Origin: Maricaulis sp965242785
GTDB taxonomy: Bacteria; Pseudomonadota; Alphaproteobacteria; Caulobacterales; Maricaulaceae
DNA length: 64,000 bases
Assembly (NCBI GenBank): GCA_965242785.1
Contig: CBDETA010000003.1
Location: 434,001 to 498,000 of the forward strand
Reading direction: 5' to 3'
A model generated the notes under the pieces. It had not been told where the DNA came from and did not search any database. It saw only the letters and a program-made list of their open reading frames with translations. Both the position numbers and the translations under genes were made by a program. This document shows positions 8,921 to 17,798 of this stretch, piece by piece; position 1 is the first letter of the stretch; each line of letters begins with the position of its first letter.

Positions 8921-9475
8921 ATGCGTAACCTGATCCTTCCTTTCGTGATTCTGCTTGCCGCGCCGGCCATGGCGCAGCAAGCCGAACCGGTATCCGCTCC
9001 CGTCGACCCGACCGCGCAGGACGCACCGGTCAGCTTCGGGGCTCCCGAACCCGTCATTCTGGCCACCGCAGAGGGCGAGCACACCGTGCTGGCCGAGCTG
9101 GCGCTCACCGAAGACCAGATGCAACGCGGCCTGATGTGGCGCGACGCGCTGGAGCCGGGACACGGCATGCTGTTCCACTACGACCCGCCGCGCCGGGCCG
9201 CGATGTGGATGGAAAACACGCTGATTGATCTGGACATTGTCTTCATCGATGCCGAGGGGCGGATCACCAAGATCATCGGCTATGCCCAGGCCGGTTCGCG
9301 CCGCAGCCTGCCGGCCGATGGCGAGGTGAGCGGTGTGCTGGAACTGGCGGCCGGCCAGGCTTTCGAACTGGGCCTGCGTCCCGGCGATATCGTCCGTCAT
9401 GCCATTTTCGGCAATACCGATGCGCCGGCTGAGACCGAGGAAGCTGCGCCGGAAGCGGCTGCAGATACGCCATAG
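8921..9475 (+). CDS. DUF192 family exported protein
   Basis: Read from the ATG at 8921 the protein has 184 residues: a signal peptide (MRNLILPFVILLAAPAMAQ, cleaved after AMA), a Pro-rich linker and a DUF192 domain from about residue 50 to 160. Family marks are QRGLMWRDALEPGHGMLFHY, MWMENTLIDLDIVFID and VLELAAGQAFELGLRPGD. It ends in an acidic Ala/Glu tail. An in-frame start 36 bases upstream is possible but would spoil the signal peptide. Function of DUF192 is not established. Located just before tRNA-Pro. Confidence 0.85.
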   Translation: MRNLILPFVILLAAPAMAQQAEPVSAPVDPTAQDAPVSFGAPEPVILATAEGEHTVLAELALTEDQMQRGLMWRDALEPGHGMLFHYDPPRRAAMWMENTLIDLDIVFIDAEGRITKIIGYAQAGSRRSLPADGEVSGVLELAAGQAFELGLRPGDIVRHAIFGNTDAPAETEEAAPEAAADTP

Positions 9476-9515
9476 GCTTGCCTTAAGCGGGACCCGCTTA
9501 CATAAGGGCCACCAA

Positions 9516-9592
<77 letters not shown>

Positions 9593-9630
9593 TTGCTTCG
9601 GCCGCTTGGCCGATTGACTGGGAGACGTGC

Positions 9631-9936
9631 ATGTTTGCGAAGATCTATCGTCCGGCCCGCAATGCCATGCAATCCGGCCGCGGCAAGATGAAGAACTGGG
9701 TGCTCGAATTCTCGCCGGAAATGGCCAGACGCCCGGATCCGCTGATGGGCTGGACCTCCAGCTCCGACATGCGCAGCCAGATCAAGCTGACCTTCGACAG
9801 CCAGGAAGACGCCGTCGCCTATGCCAAGCGCCAGGGCATTCCCTTCCAGCTGGTCGAACCCCAGGAAGCCAAGCGCTATGTGAAGTCCTATGCCGACAAT
9901 TTCGCGGCCGGACGCAAACAGCCCTGGTCGCACTAG
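9631..9936 (+). CDS. NDUFS4-like complex I accessory subunit
   Basis: A 101-residue protein of the ETC complex I subunit conserved region family, the bacterial counterpart of mitochondrial NDUFS4 (18 kDa subunit). Visible marks are AKIYRPARNAMQSGRG at the N-terminus, W-LEF near residue 25, DPLMGWTSSSDMRSQIKL and a C-terminal region with AVAYAKRQGIPF and KSYADNF. It is found in alphaproteobacterial NADH:quinone oxidoreductase, on the peripheral arm. GGGAG precedes the ATG at 9631. It lies between two tRNA genes, far from any nuo operon, which is usual for this subunit. Confidence 0.93.
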   Translation: MFAKIYRPARNAMQSGRGKMKNWVLEFSPEMARRPDPLMGWTSSSDMRSQIKLTFDSQEDAVAYAKRQGIPFQLVEPQEAKRYVKSYADNFAAGRKQPWSH

Positions 9937-9953
9937 ACCGCAACCGCCTTTCA

Positions 9954-10030
9954 GCCTCCGTAGCTCAACCGGATAGAGCGCCCGCCTTCTAAGCGGATGG
10001 TTGCAGGTTCGAGTCCTGCCGGGGGCGCCA
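9954..10030 (+). tRNA. tRNA-Arg (anticodon TCT)
   Basis: A 77-base cloverleaf with acceptor GCCTCCG/CGGGGGC (one T-G wobble), discriminator G and encoded CCA at 10028-10030. The loop CTTCTAA places anticodon TCT at 9988-9990. The top pair of the anticodon stem (C-A) is mismatched. T-arm GCAGGTTCGAGTCCTGC is perfect. A run of T follows directly and may end the transcript. Confidence 0.93.
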
Positions 10031-10267
10031 CTTTTTTTGTTTGTTCCCGCTGCGCTCGACCCGAGACTGTCGCCAATTCCGGTGTTGAGGTCGATGCTCA
10101 CATGGAACGCGGCTCAAGGCTGCGGGGTTCGAGCCTGGTCCCTCGGCTGGCGCCACCCGCAGCGCGCATACAAAACAAGGCGAATTGGCGCAGCGAGTGG
10201 GTGAAGCGATGTCGCCGTTAGCCGTGGCGAAGGGAGACTGGCGAAACCCGCTCAGCCCGCGTTAGGT
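10031..10267. other. Gene-free stretch after tRNA-Arg
   Basis: No convincing gene lies in these 237 bases. A T-run follows the tRNA. Around 10120-10155 the sequence GGGGTTCGAGCC followed later by GGCGCCA loosely recalls a tRNA T-arm and 3' end, possibly a degraded duplicate of the 3' part of tRNA-Arg. No integrase or clear attachment repeat was found. Confidence 0.35.
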
Positions 10268-11416
10268 TCACCCGACCGCCGCAAATCCTTTTTCCATATC
10301 CGCGATCAAATCCTCCGGCGCCTCCATGCCGATGGCGAAGCGGATCAGCGCGCCTTCATGGCGGAGCGTGGTCTTGGTGCGCTTGAGTTGGGGGTCGCAA
10401 TGGATCGCCAAGCTTTCATAACCGCCCCAGGAAAAGCCCATCCCGAAAATGTCCAGCGCATCGAGGAAGCGTTCCGACGTCGGGATGTCCCAGCCGGGAA
10501 ATTCGACCGAGAACAGGCCGCAGCCGCCGGTGAAATCCCGGCTGTAGAGCTCGTGTTGCGGGTGATCGCTGTGGGCCGGGTGCAGGATGCGTCCGGTCTC
10601 CGGCCGCGATTTCAGCCAGTCGGCAATCGCCATGGCCGAATTGAAGCTGCGCTCCATGCGCAGGGCCAGGGTGCGGTAACCGCGCAGGGCGAGATAGGCG
10701 TCGTCGGGTGCGGTGTGGAAGCCGAAACTGCGCTCGGTCGTCTGCAGGCGCTGGAACAGGGCTTCGTCGCGCGCCACCACGGCGCCCATGAGCAGATCCG
10801 AATGCCCGCCGACATATTTGGTCAGCGCCTGGGCGGCATAGTCCACGCCCAGCTGCAGGGGTTTCAGCGTCAGCCCGGCGCTCCAGGTGTCGTCGATGAT
10901 GGAGATCACGCCCTTGTCCCGCGCGATGCGGGCAATGGCCGGAACGTCCTGCAATTCCATGGTCAGCGAGCCCGGGCTTTCCAGCAGGATGGCCTGCACA
11001 TCATCCGCCATCAGATCGCCGACCTCGGCGCCCATGTCCGGCGCGAAGAATTCGGCGGTCACACCAAAGCGGGGCAGGGTGTTGAGCAGGAAATTACGCA
11101 CCGGCCCGTAGATGCAATCGGCCGCCAAGACCCGACCGCCCGCTTCCACCGAGGCCAGGATCGACAGCGTGTTGGCCATCAATCCGGATGATGTGAGGGC
11201 ACAGCCCGCACCGCCCTGCAGGCCGCTGATGGCTTCGCGCAGGCTTTGCTGGGCTTCCAGGCCGACGCGGCCATAGTGCACGCGTCCTGGCGGGAAATCG
11301 TAGAGCGTCGAGGCCGACGGGGCGAGCATGGTCGAGCCACGCGCCACGCTGGGATTGACCAGCCCGCGCTCATCATGCGGGCGCCCCAACCGTGTCAGCC
11401 TGGTTTCGTCCTTCAT
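10268..11416 (-). CDS. metC: Cystathionine beta-lyase type Cys/Met metabolism PLP enzyme
   Basis: A 382-residue PLP enzyme of the Cys/Met metabolism family. Marks: GLEAQQSLREAISGLQGG, SSGLMANTLSILA, IIDDTWSAGL (Asp to the pyridine nitrogen) and ALTKYVGGHSD, whose Lys should form the Schiff base. The alpha/beta-eliminating lyase family splits cystathionine to homocysteine, pyruvate and ammonia. The ATG at 11416 has GGAGAG upstream and overlaps the stop of the sulfurtransferase gene by 4 bases (ATGA). The operon order cysteine synthase, sulfurtransferase, lyase points to sulfur amino-acid metabolism. Gamma-lyase or gamma-synthase activity cannot be excluded by sequence. Confidence 0.85.
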   Translation of the reverse strand: MKDETRLTRLGRPHDERGLVNPSVARGSTMLAPSASTLYDFPPGRVHYGRVGLEAQQSLREAISGLQGGAGCALTSSGLMANTLSILASVEAGGRVLAADCIYGPVRNFLLNTLPRFGVTAEFFAPDMGAEVGDLMADDVQAILLESPGSLTMELQDVPAIARIARDKGVISIIDDTWSAGLTLKPLQLGVDYAAQALTKYVGGHSDLLMGAVVARDEALFQRLQTTERSFGFHTAPDDAYLALRGYRTLALRMERSFNSAMAIADWLKSRPETGRILHPAHSDHPQHELYSRDFTGGCGLFSVEFPGWDIPTSERFLDALDIFGMGFSWGGYESLAIHCDPQLKRTKTTLRHEGALIRFAIGMEAPEDLIADMEKGFAAVG

Positions 11417-12243
11417 GCCGGCTCTCCTTCGCTGGCGACAGGCGTGTCCGCCCGGCTGCCCCATTCCGTCCATGATCCATCGTAAACGGCGGCCACCCGT
11501 CCCTGGCGTTCCAGTGCCAGCGCCAGGATACAGGCCGTCACGCCAGACCCGCAGGTCGTGACCACCCCGGCATTGTCCGGCAAGCCAGCCTGACGAAAAA
11601 CCTCCACTGATTCGGTCAGTTCCGCGGAGGCGTTCAACAAGTTTCCAAAGGGCAGATTTAGGGCGCCCGGCATGTGCCCGCTGCGCATGCCCGCGCGCGG
11701 CTCCGCCGCCTTGCCGCTGAAGCGCGCGGCTGGCCGGGCATCCAGGATCGCCCGGTCACCGGTTTCGACGGCGCGCAGGACCTGGGCCCGGTCAGCCACG
11801 CGTTCGGGTTTGAATTCAGCAGAGAATTCTCCCGGCGCCCAGCCGGTCCCGGCGGTGTCGCGCACCGGTCCCCCGGCTGCGACCCATGCTGGAAATCCGC
11901 CATTGAGCACGCGGATGCGGTCATGACCCATCGTCCGGAACATCCACCAGACCCGCGGCGCAGAGAACATCCCGATCCGGTCATAGACGATGATGTCGGT
12001 CTCGTTCGACAGCCCCAGCGCTGCGGCGTGGTCTGCAAACACCTCAGGTGCCGGCAGCATGTGGGGCAGGGGATTGGCGGTGTCCTTGACCGTGTCGATA
12101 TCAAAAGGCCGGGCACCGGGTACATAGCCCTCCACGCGCGGCTGTGGCCCGCCGGCAAAGGTCCAGCTCGCGTCCAGGAAGACGGCACCGCCCGCCGCAT
12201 GCAGGTCGATGGCCTCGCGGGCGGAAACCAGCGGGTCGGTCAT
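11413..12243 (-). CDS. sseA: Two-domain rhodanese, 3-mercaptopyruvate sulfurtransferase type
   Basis: The 276-residue protein has two rhodanese folds. The N-terminal one includes FLDASWTF, GYVPGARPFDID and VYDRIGMFSAPRVWWMFR; the C-terminal one has ILDARPAARFSG, GHMPGALNLPF and the active-site loop CGSGVTA, whose Cys accepts sulfur. CGSGVT is the mercaptopyruvate-type loop (rhodaneses proper have CRxGxR/T). The ATG at 12243 overlaps the stop of the cysteine synthase gene by 4 bases. It probably passes sulfur from 3-mercaptopyruvate to thiol acceptors in the cytoplasm. Confidence 0.9.
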   Translation of the reverse strand: MTDPLVSAREAIDLHAAGGAVFLDASWTFAGGPQPRVEGYVPGARPFDIDTVKDTANPLPHMLPAPEVFADHAAALGLSNETDIIVYDRIGMFSAPRVWWMFRTMGHDRIRVLNGGFPAWVAAGGPVRDTAGTGWAPGEFSAEFKPERVADRAQVLRAVETGDRAILDARPAARFSGKAAEPRAGMRSGHMPGALNLPFGNLLNASAELTESVEVFRQAGLPDNAGVVTTCGSGVTACILALALERQGRVAAVYDGSWTEWGSRADTPVASEGEPA

Positions 12244-13244
12244 GTGTCCAGCCAGGCCGGCACGGGCAGGCCCTTTTCCTTCAGGAAGGCCGGATTGTAG
12301 AGTTTGGACATGTAGCGCTGACCATGGTCGCACAACACGGTCACGATGGTGTGGCCGGGCCCCATCTCCCTGGCCATGCGCATGGCTCCGGCAATGTTCA
12401 CGCCCGATGAGCCGCCCAGGCACAGGCCTTCCTCGGTGACCAGATCAAAGATGATGGGCAGGGCTTCCTCGTCGGAGATCCGGTAGGCGCGGTCCACTGT
12501 CACGCCCTCCAGATTGGCGGTCACCCGGCTCTGGCCGATGCCTTCGGTGATCGAGCTGCCTTCCGATTTCAGTTCGCCGTCATGGTAATAGCCATAGAGC
12601 GCTGCGCCGCCCGGATCAGCAATGCCGATCTGGACGTCCCGATTGTGCCGTTTCAGCCCGTTGGAGACGCCGCCCAGCGTCCCGCCCGACCCGACCGCGC
12701 AGACAAACCCGTCCAGCCGGCCGCCGGTCTGGTCCCAGATTTCCTGGGCCGTGGTCTGCGCATGCCAGTCGCGATTGGCGACATTGTCGAACTGCTGGGC
12801 CCAGATCGCGCCATTCGGCTCGCTCTCATTCATCTCCTGCGCCAGCACGCCGGAATAGCGGGCATAGTGATTGGGATTGGCGTAGGGCACCGCATCCACC
12901 TCGATCAGCGTCGCGCCCTGCAGCCGGATCAGATCCTTCTTCTCCTGGCTCTGCGTGCGCGGCATCACGATGACCACCTTGTAGCCCAGGGCCGAACCCA
13001 CCAGGGCCAGCCCGATGCCGGTATTGCCGGCCGTGCCTTCCACGATCGTACCGCCCGGCTTCAGCGTGCCGGCCTTCTCCGCGGCCCGGATAATGCCCAG
13101 CGCGGCCCGGTCCTTGATCGATCCGCCCGGATTGAGAAACTCCGCCTTGCCGAGAATCTCGCAGCCGGTCTCCTCGGAGGCCTTCTTCAGGCGGAGGAGG
13201 GGTGTGTGGCCGATCAGATCGATGACGGAGGCGGCGGCGGGCAT
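12240..13244 (-). CDS. cysK: Cysteine synthase A (O-acetylserine sulfhydrylase) family
   Basis: A 334-residue fold-type II PLP enzyme. Motifs: IGHTPLLRLKKA, FLNPGGSIKDRAAL (Lys binds PLP), EGTAGNTGIGLA (substrate-binding loop), GSGGTLGG (phosphate cradle) and GGSSGVNIAG. It should make cysteine from O-acetylserine and sulfide; a CBS-like activity is an alternative because the family is broad. ATG at 13244 follows CCGGGAG; the TTG six bases upstream is less likely. First gene of a three-gene coupled operon transcribed leftward. Confidence 0.9.
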   Translation of the reverse strand: MPAAASVIDLIGHTPLLRLKKASEETGCEILGKAEFLNPGGSIKDRAALGIIRAAEKAGTLKPGGTIVEGTAGNTGIGLALVGSALGYKVVIVMPRTQSQEKKDLIRLQGATLIEVDAVPYANPNHYARYSGVLAQEMNESEPNGAIWAQQFDNVANRDWHAQTTAQEIWDQTGGRLDGFVCAVGSGGTLGGVSNGLKRHNRDVQIGIADPGGAALYGYYHDGELKSEGSSITEGIGQSRVTANLEGVTVDRAYRISDEEALPIIFDLVTEEGLCLGGSSGVNIAGAMRMAREMGPGHTIVTVLCDHGQRYMSKLYNPAFLKEKGLPVPAWLDT

Positions 13245-13348
13245 GGGCAACTCCCGGTTTGGACAAGGCTTTGCGCCTATGTCGGCCAGCCACCGGCAAA
13301 ATTCAATGCAAGAACATCCAATCGCCTGCGCGAAACGTAGAAACAGCC

Positions 13349-13975
13349 ATGAAACGCATTCTCCTGTCTCTCGCCCTGGTCCTTATCCCGGAAACCGCCT
13401 TCGCCGATGACGCGACCGCTGCGCCTCTGACATCCCCGGTTCCGCAGGATGTCGTCTTCGACGTCTACCGAAACGGGTCCGAATTCGGTGAGCACAGCAT
13501 TCGTTTCGCGCGCACCACTGATGGCGCTCTGACGGTCGAGATCGACATTGCCCTGAGAGCAGGGCTCGGCCCGATCACGGTGTTTCGCTACGAGCATGCC
13601 TCGCAGGAAGTCTGGCGGGCGGGTGAGCTGGTCAGCTTCTCTTCAGAAACCCTGCGCGACGGCGACAGGCTGACCGTCGATCTGGACGTGCCGCGCGCGG
13701 GCGCGTTGCCCCTGTCCAGCCACTGGCAAGGCTATGAGCCGGATTGGGAGACCGTCCTCAACACGGAAACCGGCCAGCCGATGCCGGTAGAGATTGTTGA
13801 TATGGGAAGTGACTGGGTCGAGACCGCGTCCGGTGCCCTGATCGAGGCCCGCCATGTCCGCATGACCGGAACGCTCACCGTGGACCTCTGGTATGACGCC
13901 TCGGGCCGCTGGGTGGGCTGTGCCTTCACGGCGCGCGGACAGGAGATCCGCTACGTGCTCCGCGACGAGGGCTGA
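13349..13975 (+). CDS. DUF6134 family exported protein
   Basis: The 208-residue product from ATG 13349 begins with a signal peptide (MKRILLSLALVLIPETAFA). The mature part, VVFDVYRNGSEFGEHSIRF at the start, GLGPITVFRYEHASQEVW in the middle and VDLWYDASGRWVGCAFTARG at the end, is the repeated-strand pattern of DUF6134, a periplasmic beta-rich family without known function that is common in alphaproteobacteria. It is divergent from cysK with a 104-base gap and ends 1 base before the convergent photolyase stop codon. Confidence 0.75.
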   Translation: MKRILLSLALVLIPETAFADDATAAPLTSPVPQDVVFDVYRNGSEFGEHSIRFARTTDGALTVEIDIALRAGLGPITVFRYEHASQEVWRAGELVSFSSETLRDGDRLTVDLDVPRAGALPLSSHWQGYEPDWETVLNTETGQPMPVEIVDMGSDWVETASGALIEARHVRMTGTLTVDLWYDASGRWVGCAFTARGQEIRYVLRDEG

Positions 13976-13976
13976 T

Positions 13977-15440
13977 CTAGGCAGATTCTGCGTCGGACTT
14001 CATGTCCTGATAGGCCGCCAGGGCCATTTCCCGACCTTGCTTGAGGTCGACGACGGGCCGCGGATAGGTCTCGCCCAGGGTTACGCCGGATCTGGCCAGC
14101 TCGCCCGCCGACGCGGTCCAGGGTGCGTGGATGATCGCACTGGGCACAGTCGATAGCTCCTCGACCCAGCGCCGCACATAACGACCGTCCGGATCGAACT
14201 TTTCGCCCTGGGAGGCCGGATTGAAGACCCGGAAATAGGGCGCGGCATCGGCGCCCGAGCCGGCCACCCACTGCCAGCTCGCCGCATTCACCAGCGGATC
14301 GGCATCCACCAGCGTGTCCTCGAACCAGGTCATGCCTTCGCGCCAGTGGCAGCCGATATGCTTGATCAGGTAGGAGGCGGCGATCATGCGGGTGCGATTG
14401 TGCATCCAGCCGGAAACCCACAGCTCGCGCATGGCGGCATCGACCATCGGCACGCCGGTCCGGCCCGCCTTCCAGGCCTTCAGGCCCTCAGCGCTGTCGC
14501 GCCACGGGAAGTGGTCGAAATCGCGATTGAAATTGGTGTGTCGCAGATCGTCGAAATGATGGCCGAGATAATAGGCAAAATCCCGCCAGCCCAGTTCCGC
14601 GAGAAATTTCTCGGCATCCTTGAAACTGCCGCCACGCTCGGCAAACGCCTGGACCTGGTGCCAGACCGTGCGCGGGGAAATCTCGCCCCAGCCCAGATGC
14701 GGGGAAAGACGGGACGTCGTGTCCAGATCCGGCCGGTCGCGTTGCGTGCTGTAGTGGTGCAGGTCGTCCTTCAGGAAAGCTCCCAGGCGCGCGCGCGCTG
14801 CAGCTTCCCCCGGCGTCCAGCGCTCGCCGAAACCCTTGGTCCAATCCGGCCGGGTCGGCAGCAGCTTCCAGTCCGTCAGTGAAACGCCTTCGACCTGGGG
14901 GCCGGCAGGAATGCCCTCAGGTTCAGGCAAGGGCGTTCGGGGCGCGAGAGTCTTTAGAGCCGTGCGCCAGAAGGCGCTGAACACCTTGTAGGGCTGGCCG
15001 GAGCCGTTCAGCAGGCTGGCCGGATCCACCAGCGTGGCGATTCGGAAGCCGCGCGGCGTGACGCCCTGCTCCCGCAGCGTGCTTGCCAGCGCACAGTCCC
15101 GCGCGTCCAGCCACGGCCATTCGGTTCGGTTCCAGTAGACCTCCGCCGCGCCCAGCTCTGACGCCAATTGTGGAAGGCGCTGGGATGCCGGTCCGTCCAG
15201 CAGGACAAGGCGGCTGCCCAGCTCTTTCAGGCGTCCGGCCAGATGTTCCAGGGAATGGTGCAGCCACCAGTCCGCGGCGGCTCCGGTCGACAGGTCCAGG
15301 GCCCGGTCCGGCTCGCGGACATAGACGCAGACCACCGGACGCCCGCTCTGGGCGGCGGCATAAAGCGCGGGATTGTCGGCGATCCGCAGATCGCGCCTGA
15401 ACCAGACCAGTGCCGGGGCAGTGGGGGAAGGAGTTGCCAT
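13977..15440 (-). CDS. phrB: Deoxyribodipyrimidine photolyase (cryptochrome/photolyase class I)
   Basis: A 487-residue flavoprotein that repairs pyrimidine dimers with light. The N-terminal antenna domain starts ALVWFRRDLRIADNPAL; the FAD domain has DTTSRLSPHLGWGEIS (phosphate loop), WMHNRTRMIAASYLIKHI and WQWVAGSGADAAPYFR, the class I CPD signature; the C-terminus carries FNPASQGEKFDPDGRYVRRW. Start ATG 15440 is preferred over 15491 since antenna domains begin a few residues before the LVWFRRDLR strand. A 16-base palindrome lies 45 bases upstream. Confidence 0.93.
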   Translation of the reverse strand: MATPSPTAPALVWFRRDLRIADNPALYAAAQSGRPVVCVYVREPDRALDLSTGAAADWWLHHSLEHLAGRLKELGSRLVLLDGPASQRLPQLASELGAAEVYWNRTEWPWLDARDCALASTLREQGVTPRGFRIATLVDPASLLNGSGQPYKVFSAFWRTALKTLAPRTPLPEPEGIPAGPQVEGVSLTDWKLLPTRPDWTKGFGERWTPGEAAARARLGAFLKDDLHHYSTQRDRPDLDTTSRLSPHLGWGEISPRTVWHQVQAFAERGGSFKDAEKFLAELGWRDFAYYLGHHFDDLRHTNFNRDFDHFPWRDSAEGLKAWKAGRTGVPMVDAAMRELWVSGWMHNRTRMIAASYLIKHIGCHWREGMTWFEDTLVDADPLVNAASWQWVAGSGADAAPYFRVFNPASQGEKFDPDGRYVRRWVEELSTVPSAIIHAPWTASAGELARSGVTLGETYPRPVVDLKQGREMALAAYQDMKSDAESA

Positions 15441-15484
15441 AACTGTCTTGTCGCTTGATAAGAGCCTTGCCGGTCTACGGCCCC

Positions 15485-15500
15485 GATCCAATATTGGATC
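15485..15500. promoter_or_regulatory. 16-base perfect palindrome between divergent phrB and kdsA
   Basis: GATCCAATATTGGATC is a perfect dyad in the 180-base intergenic region between the two divergent genes, 45 bases upstream of the phrB start. Its length and symmetry suit a homodimeric regulator. No cognate regulator gene is nearby. Confidence 0.5.
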
Positions 15501-15620
15501 ACCCAGAATGTGCGATCCCCGGAAACGGGTAGGCTGCCGGCGGCGCTTGCCGCTTCAGGACAGGCTTTCCGCTCAATGAACGGGCGACCCCCGGAAGCCG
15601 GGATCACAAGGAGACTCAGC

Positions 15621-16469
15621 GTGAGCCAGATCAATTCCGTCATTTCCATTCCGCGGCCCGGCCGCGACCCGATCGAGATCGGCAATGATCGCCGGCTCAC
15701 CCTGATCGCGGGTCCCTGCCAGCTGGAAAGCCGGGAACACGGGCTGGAAGTCTCCCAGCAGCTGCGCGAGATCTCCGACCGGCTCAATGTCGGACTGATC
15801 TACAAGACCTCCTACGACAAGGCGAACCGCACCTCGAACAAGAGCGCGCGCGGGATGGGTCTGGAAGCCTCGCTGCCGGTCTTCGAGGAAATCCGCAACA
15901 CCACCGGCCTGCCGGTGCTGACCGATGTCCACACCGCCGAGCAGGCCACGCTGGCCGCCCAGGCGGTGGACGTGATCCAGATCCCGGCCTTCCTGTGCCG
16001 CCAGACCGATCTTCTGATCGCAGCCGCCAAGACCGGCAAGCCGCTCAATGTGAAGAAGGGCCAGTTCCTCGCGCCCTGGGACATGAAGAATGTGCTCGGC
16101 AAGGTCGCTGACGCCGGCAATCCCAATGTCATGGCCTGCGAGCGCGGTGTCAGCTTCGGCTACAACACGCTGGTCTCCGACATGCGCTCGCTGCCGATCA
16201 TGGCCAGTTTCGGTGCTCCGGTCGTGTTTGACGCCACCCACTCGGTGCAGCAGCCGGGCGGACAGGGCACCACGTCGGGCGGTCAGCGCGAATTCGTGCC
16301 GACCCTGGCCCGCGCCGCCGTTGCGGTCGGTGTGGCGGCTGTCTTCATGGAAACCCACCCGGATCCGGACAATGCCCCGTCCGACGGCCCCAACATGGTA
16401 CCGCTGGACCAGTTTGAAGAACTGGTGAAGCGCCTGCTGGACTTCGACGCCCTGGCCAAGGGCCTTTAG
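15621..16469 (+). CDS. kdsA: 3-deoxy-8-phosphooctulonate synthase KdsA
   Basis: This 282-residue enzyme condenses arabinose 5-phosphate with phosphoenolpyruvate to Kdo-8-phosphate for lipopolysaccharide inner core. Motifs: LIAGPCQLES, YKTSYDKANRTS, GLPVLTDVH, QIPAFLCRQTDLL, VKKGQFLAPWDM, VFDATHSVQQPGG and METHPDPDNAPSDGPNM. The Cys in AGPCQ is the metal-ligand Cys of metal-dependent enzymes. The start is a GTG at 15621 with AAGGAGA 8 bases upstream; the open frame extends further but without a ribosome site. It overlaps the convergent DUF3089 gene by 4 bases. Confidence 0.96.
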   Translation: MSQINSVISIPRPGRDPIEIGNDRRLTLIAGPCQLESREHGLEVSQQLREISDRLNVGLIYKTSYDKANRTSNKSARGMGLEASLPVFEEIRNTTGLPVLTDVHTAEQATLAAQAVDVIQIPAFLCRQTDLLIAAAKTGKPLNVKKGQFLAPWDMKNVLGKVADAGNPNVMACERGVSFGYNTLVSDMRSLPIMASFGAPVVFDATHSVQQPGGQGTTSGGQREFVPTLARAAVAVGVAAVFMETHPDPDNAPSDGPNMVPLDQFEELVKRLLDFDALAKGL

Positions 16470-17671
16470 CGGTATTCGCGGCGATCGGGGATCGGCACTA
16501 CCGGTGCTTCCTCGATCTCCTCGACCAGCTCCAGCGGCGGTGCCCAGCGCCGCTCTTCCTGCAGGATGGTCAGCAGGGTGAAGCTGCGCCGCGCCGCGTC
16601 CAGTCGCAAATCCTCATAGAACAGGTTGAACTCCGGCACCCGGTATTCCTCCGCCAGCCGGCTGCCGCGGCGCAGCAGGCGCGAGCCCGGCTGTTCGACA
16701 AACAGCAAGCCATCGGCGCACTGGGCTCCGGTCTGTCCCGGCATCGGCGCCGGTGTGGCATCCGCCGGCAGTCCCTCGGCCGACACACCACCGCGATGCA
16801 GTCGCGCCGAGGCATAGGCGGTGCTGCGGGCGGACAGGATCGGGTTGGTGCACAAAAGGCCGCGCCCATCGACGAAATCCAGTTCGCCGCGCGGGGTCCA
16901 GGTCATCATGCGTTCGGTCAGGAAGCGGATCCGCGCGGCCTCGTCGCCCTCGACATAGGAATAAGCATAGACACAGCGCACATCATCCTCGGTCTCGCAG
17001 GGCGGCAGTTCGGCCAGCGCGCTGTCGAACAGGTCCAGCGGCACCGGGCTTTCCAGCACATAGGCGGCCACCAGCCGGTTCTGGAGCGCAGGGTCAGTGG
17101 CGACCCGCTCCATCAGCAGACCCAGAACGATGAAGCCGCCCTGGCCGACCCCCGCCAGCAGGATCGGGCGGTCCTCACCGGCCTGATCCAGGAAGGCCTC
17201 GAAAGCCCGCGCCACGTCGGCATAGGCAAAACGGCGCGCCAGCAGCGAATCCTCGCGATTATTCATCAACGTGTAGAGCGAGGCCTGGCGATAGCGCGGC
17301 ACGAACAGAGCGCCGGCATTGCCGAACGGCGCCGCATAATTGGGCAGGACCGCGCGTTCCACGGCGGTATTGGCACTGGCCTTGTCCAGCTGGGCATTCC
17401 AGTTCGAGCCGCCTGAATAGGTGGTCGGGTGGACGAAGAAGACGGCGACCTCATCCTCATCGGTGAAGGCTTCGCGAACGAACCAGCCGCTGGCGCTGGC
17501 ATAATCCGCAGGCGTCGGGGGCGTGTAGGTCTGGAAGGGCTCGCCCGGATCCTGGAAGGTCTGGAAGATCTGGTCGCGCAGCAGCCAGCTTGCCGCTGCG
17601 ATCAGAACGAGAAATCCGGCGCTGCCGGCCAGGACCATCCATCGGGCGATCGAAACAGGGCTGGGTCTCAT
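16466..17671 (-). CDS. DUF3089 family alpha/beta-hydrolase-like membrane-anchored protein
   Basis: A 401-residue protein with an N-terminal membrane anchor (about residues 12-31) and a DUF3089 domain: VAVFFVHPTTYSGGSNWNA near residue 75, VLPNYAAPFGN, FVPRYRQASL, and the nucleophile-elbow-like ILLAGVGQGG (G-x-G-x-G; Gln in place of the usual Ser). ATG at 17671 has AAGGA at good spacing; an upstream ATG at 17695 is a worse match. DUF3089 members are predicted hydrolases; the missing Ser at the elbow suggests that the nucleophile may be elsewhere or that the protein is inactive. Confidence 0.8.
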   Translation of the reverse strand: MRPSPVSIARWMVLAGSAGFLVLIAAASWLLRDQIFQTFQDPGEPFQTYTPPTPADYASASGWFVREAFTDEDEVAVFFVHPTTYSGGSNWNAQLDKASANTAVERAVLPNYAAPFGNAGALFVPRYRQASLYTLMNNREDSLLARRFAYADVARAFEAFLDQAGEDRPILLAGVGQGGFIVLGLLMERVATDPALQNRLVAAYVLESPVPLDLFDSALAELPPCETEDDVRCVYAYSYVEGDEAARIRFLTERMMTWTPRGELDFVDGRGLLCTNPILSARSTAYASARLHRGGVSAEGLPADATPAPMPGQTGAQCADGLLFVEQPGSRLLRRGSRLAEEYRVPEFNLFYEDLRLDAARRSFTLLTILQEERRWAPPLELVEEIEEAPVVPIPDRREYR

Positions 17672-17798
17672 CAACGCGTCCTTGTCATCTCGCATCGCTC
17701 CGCGTGATTGGCGCACCATGCACCATCACGTATGCTGCCGGAGCGGCGGGGGAATCGGCCATCAATCGCGCTTTGCGCTGCTCTTGTACGGGAATGCC

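Noticed and set aside
10100..10170. tRNA-like fragment and possible attachment site behind tRNA-Arg
   Set aside because: Only a T-arm-like core and GGCGCCA are shared with the tRNA; no direct repeat of useful length and no integrase nearby.
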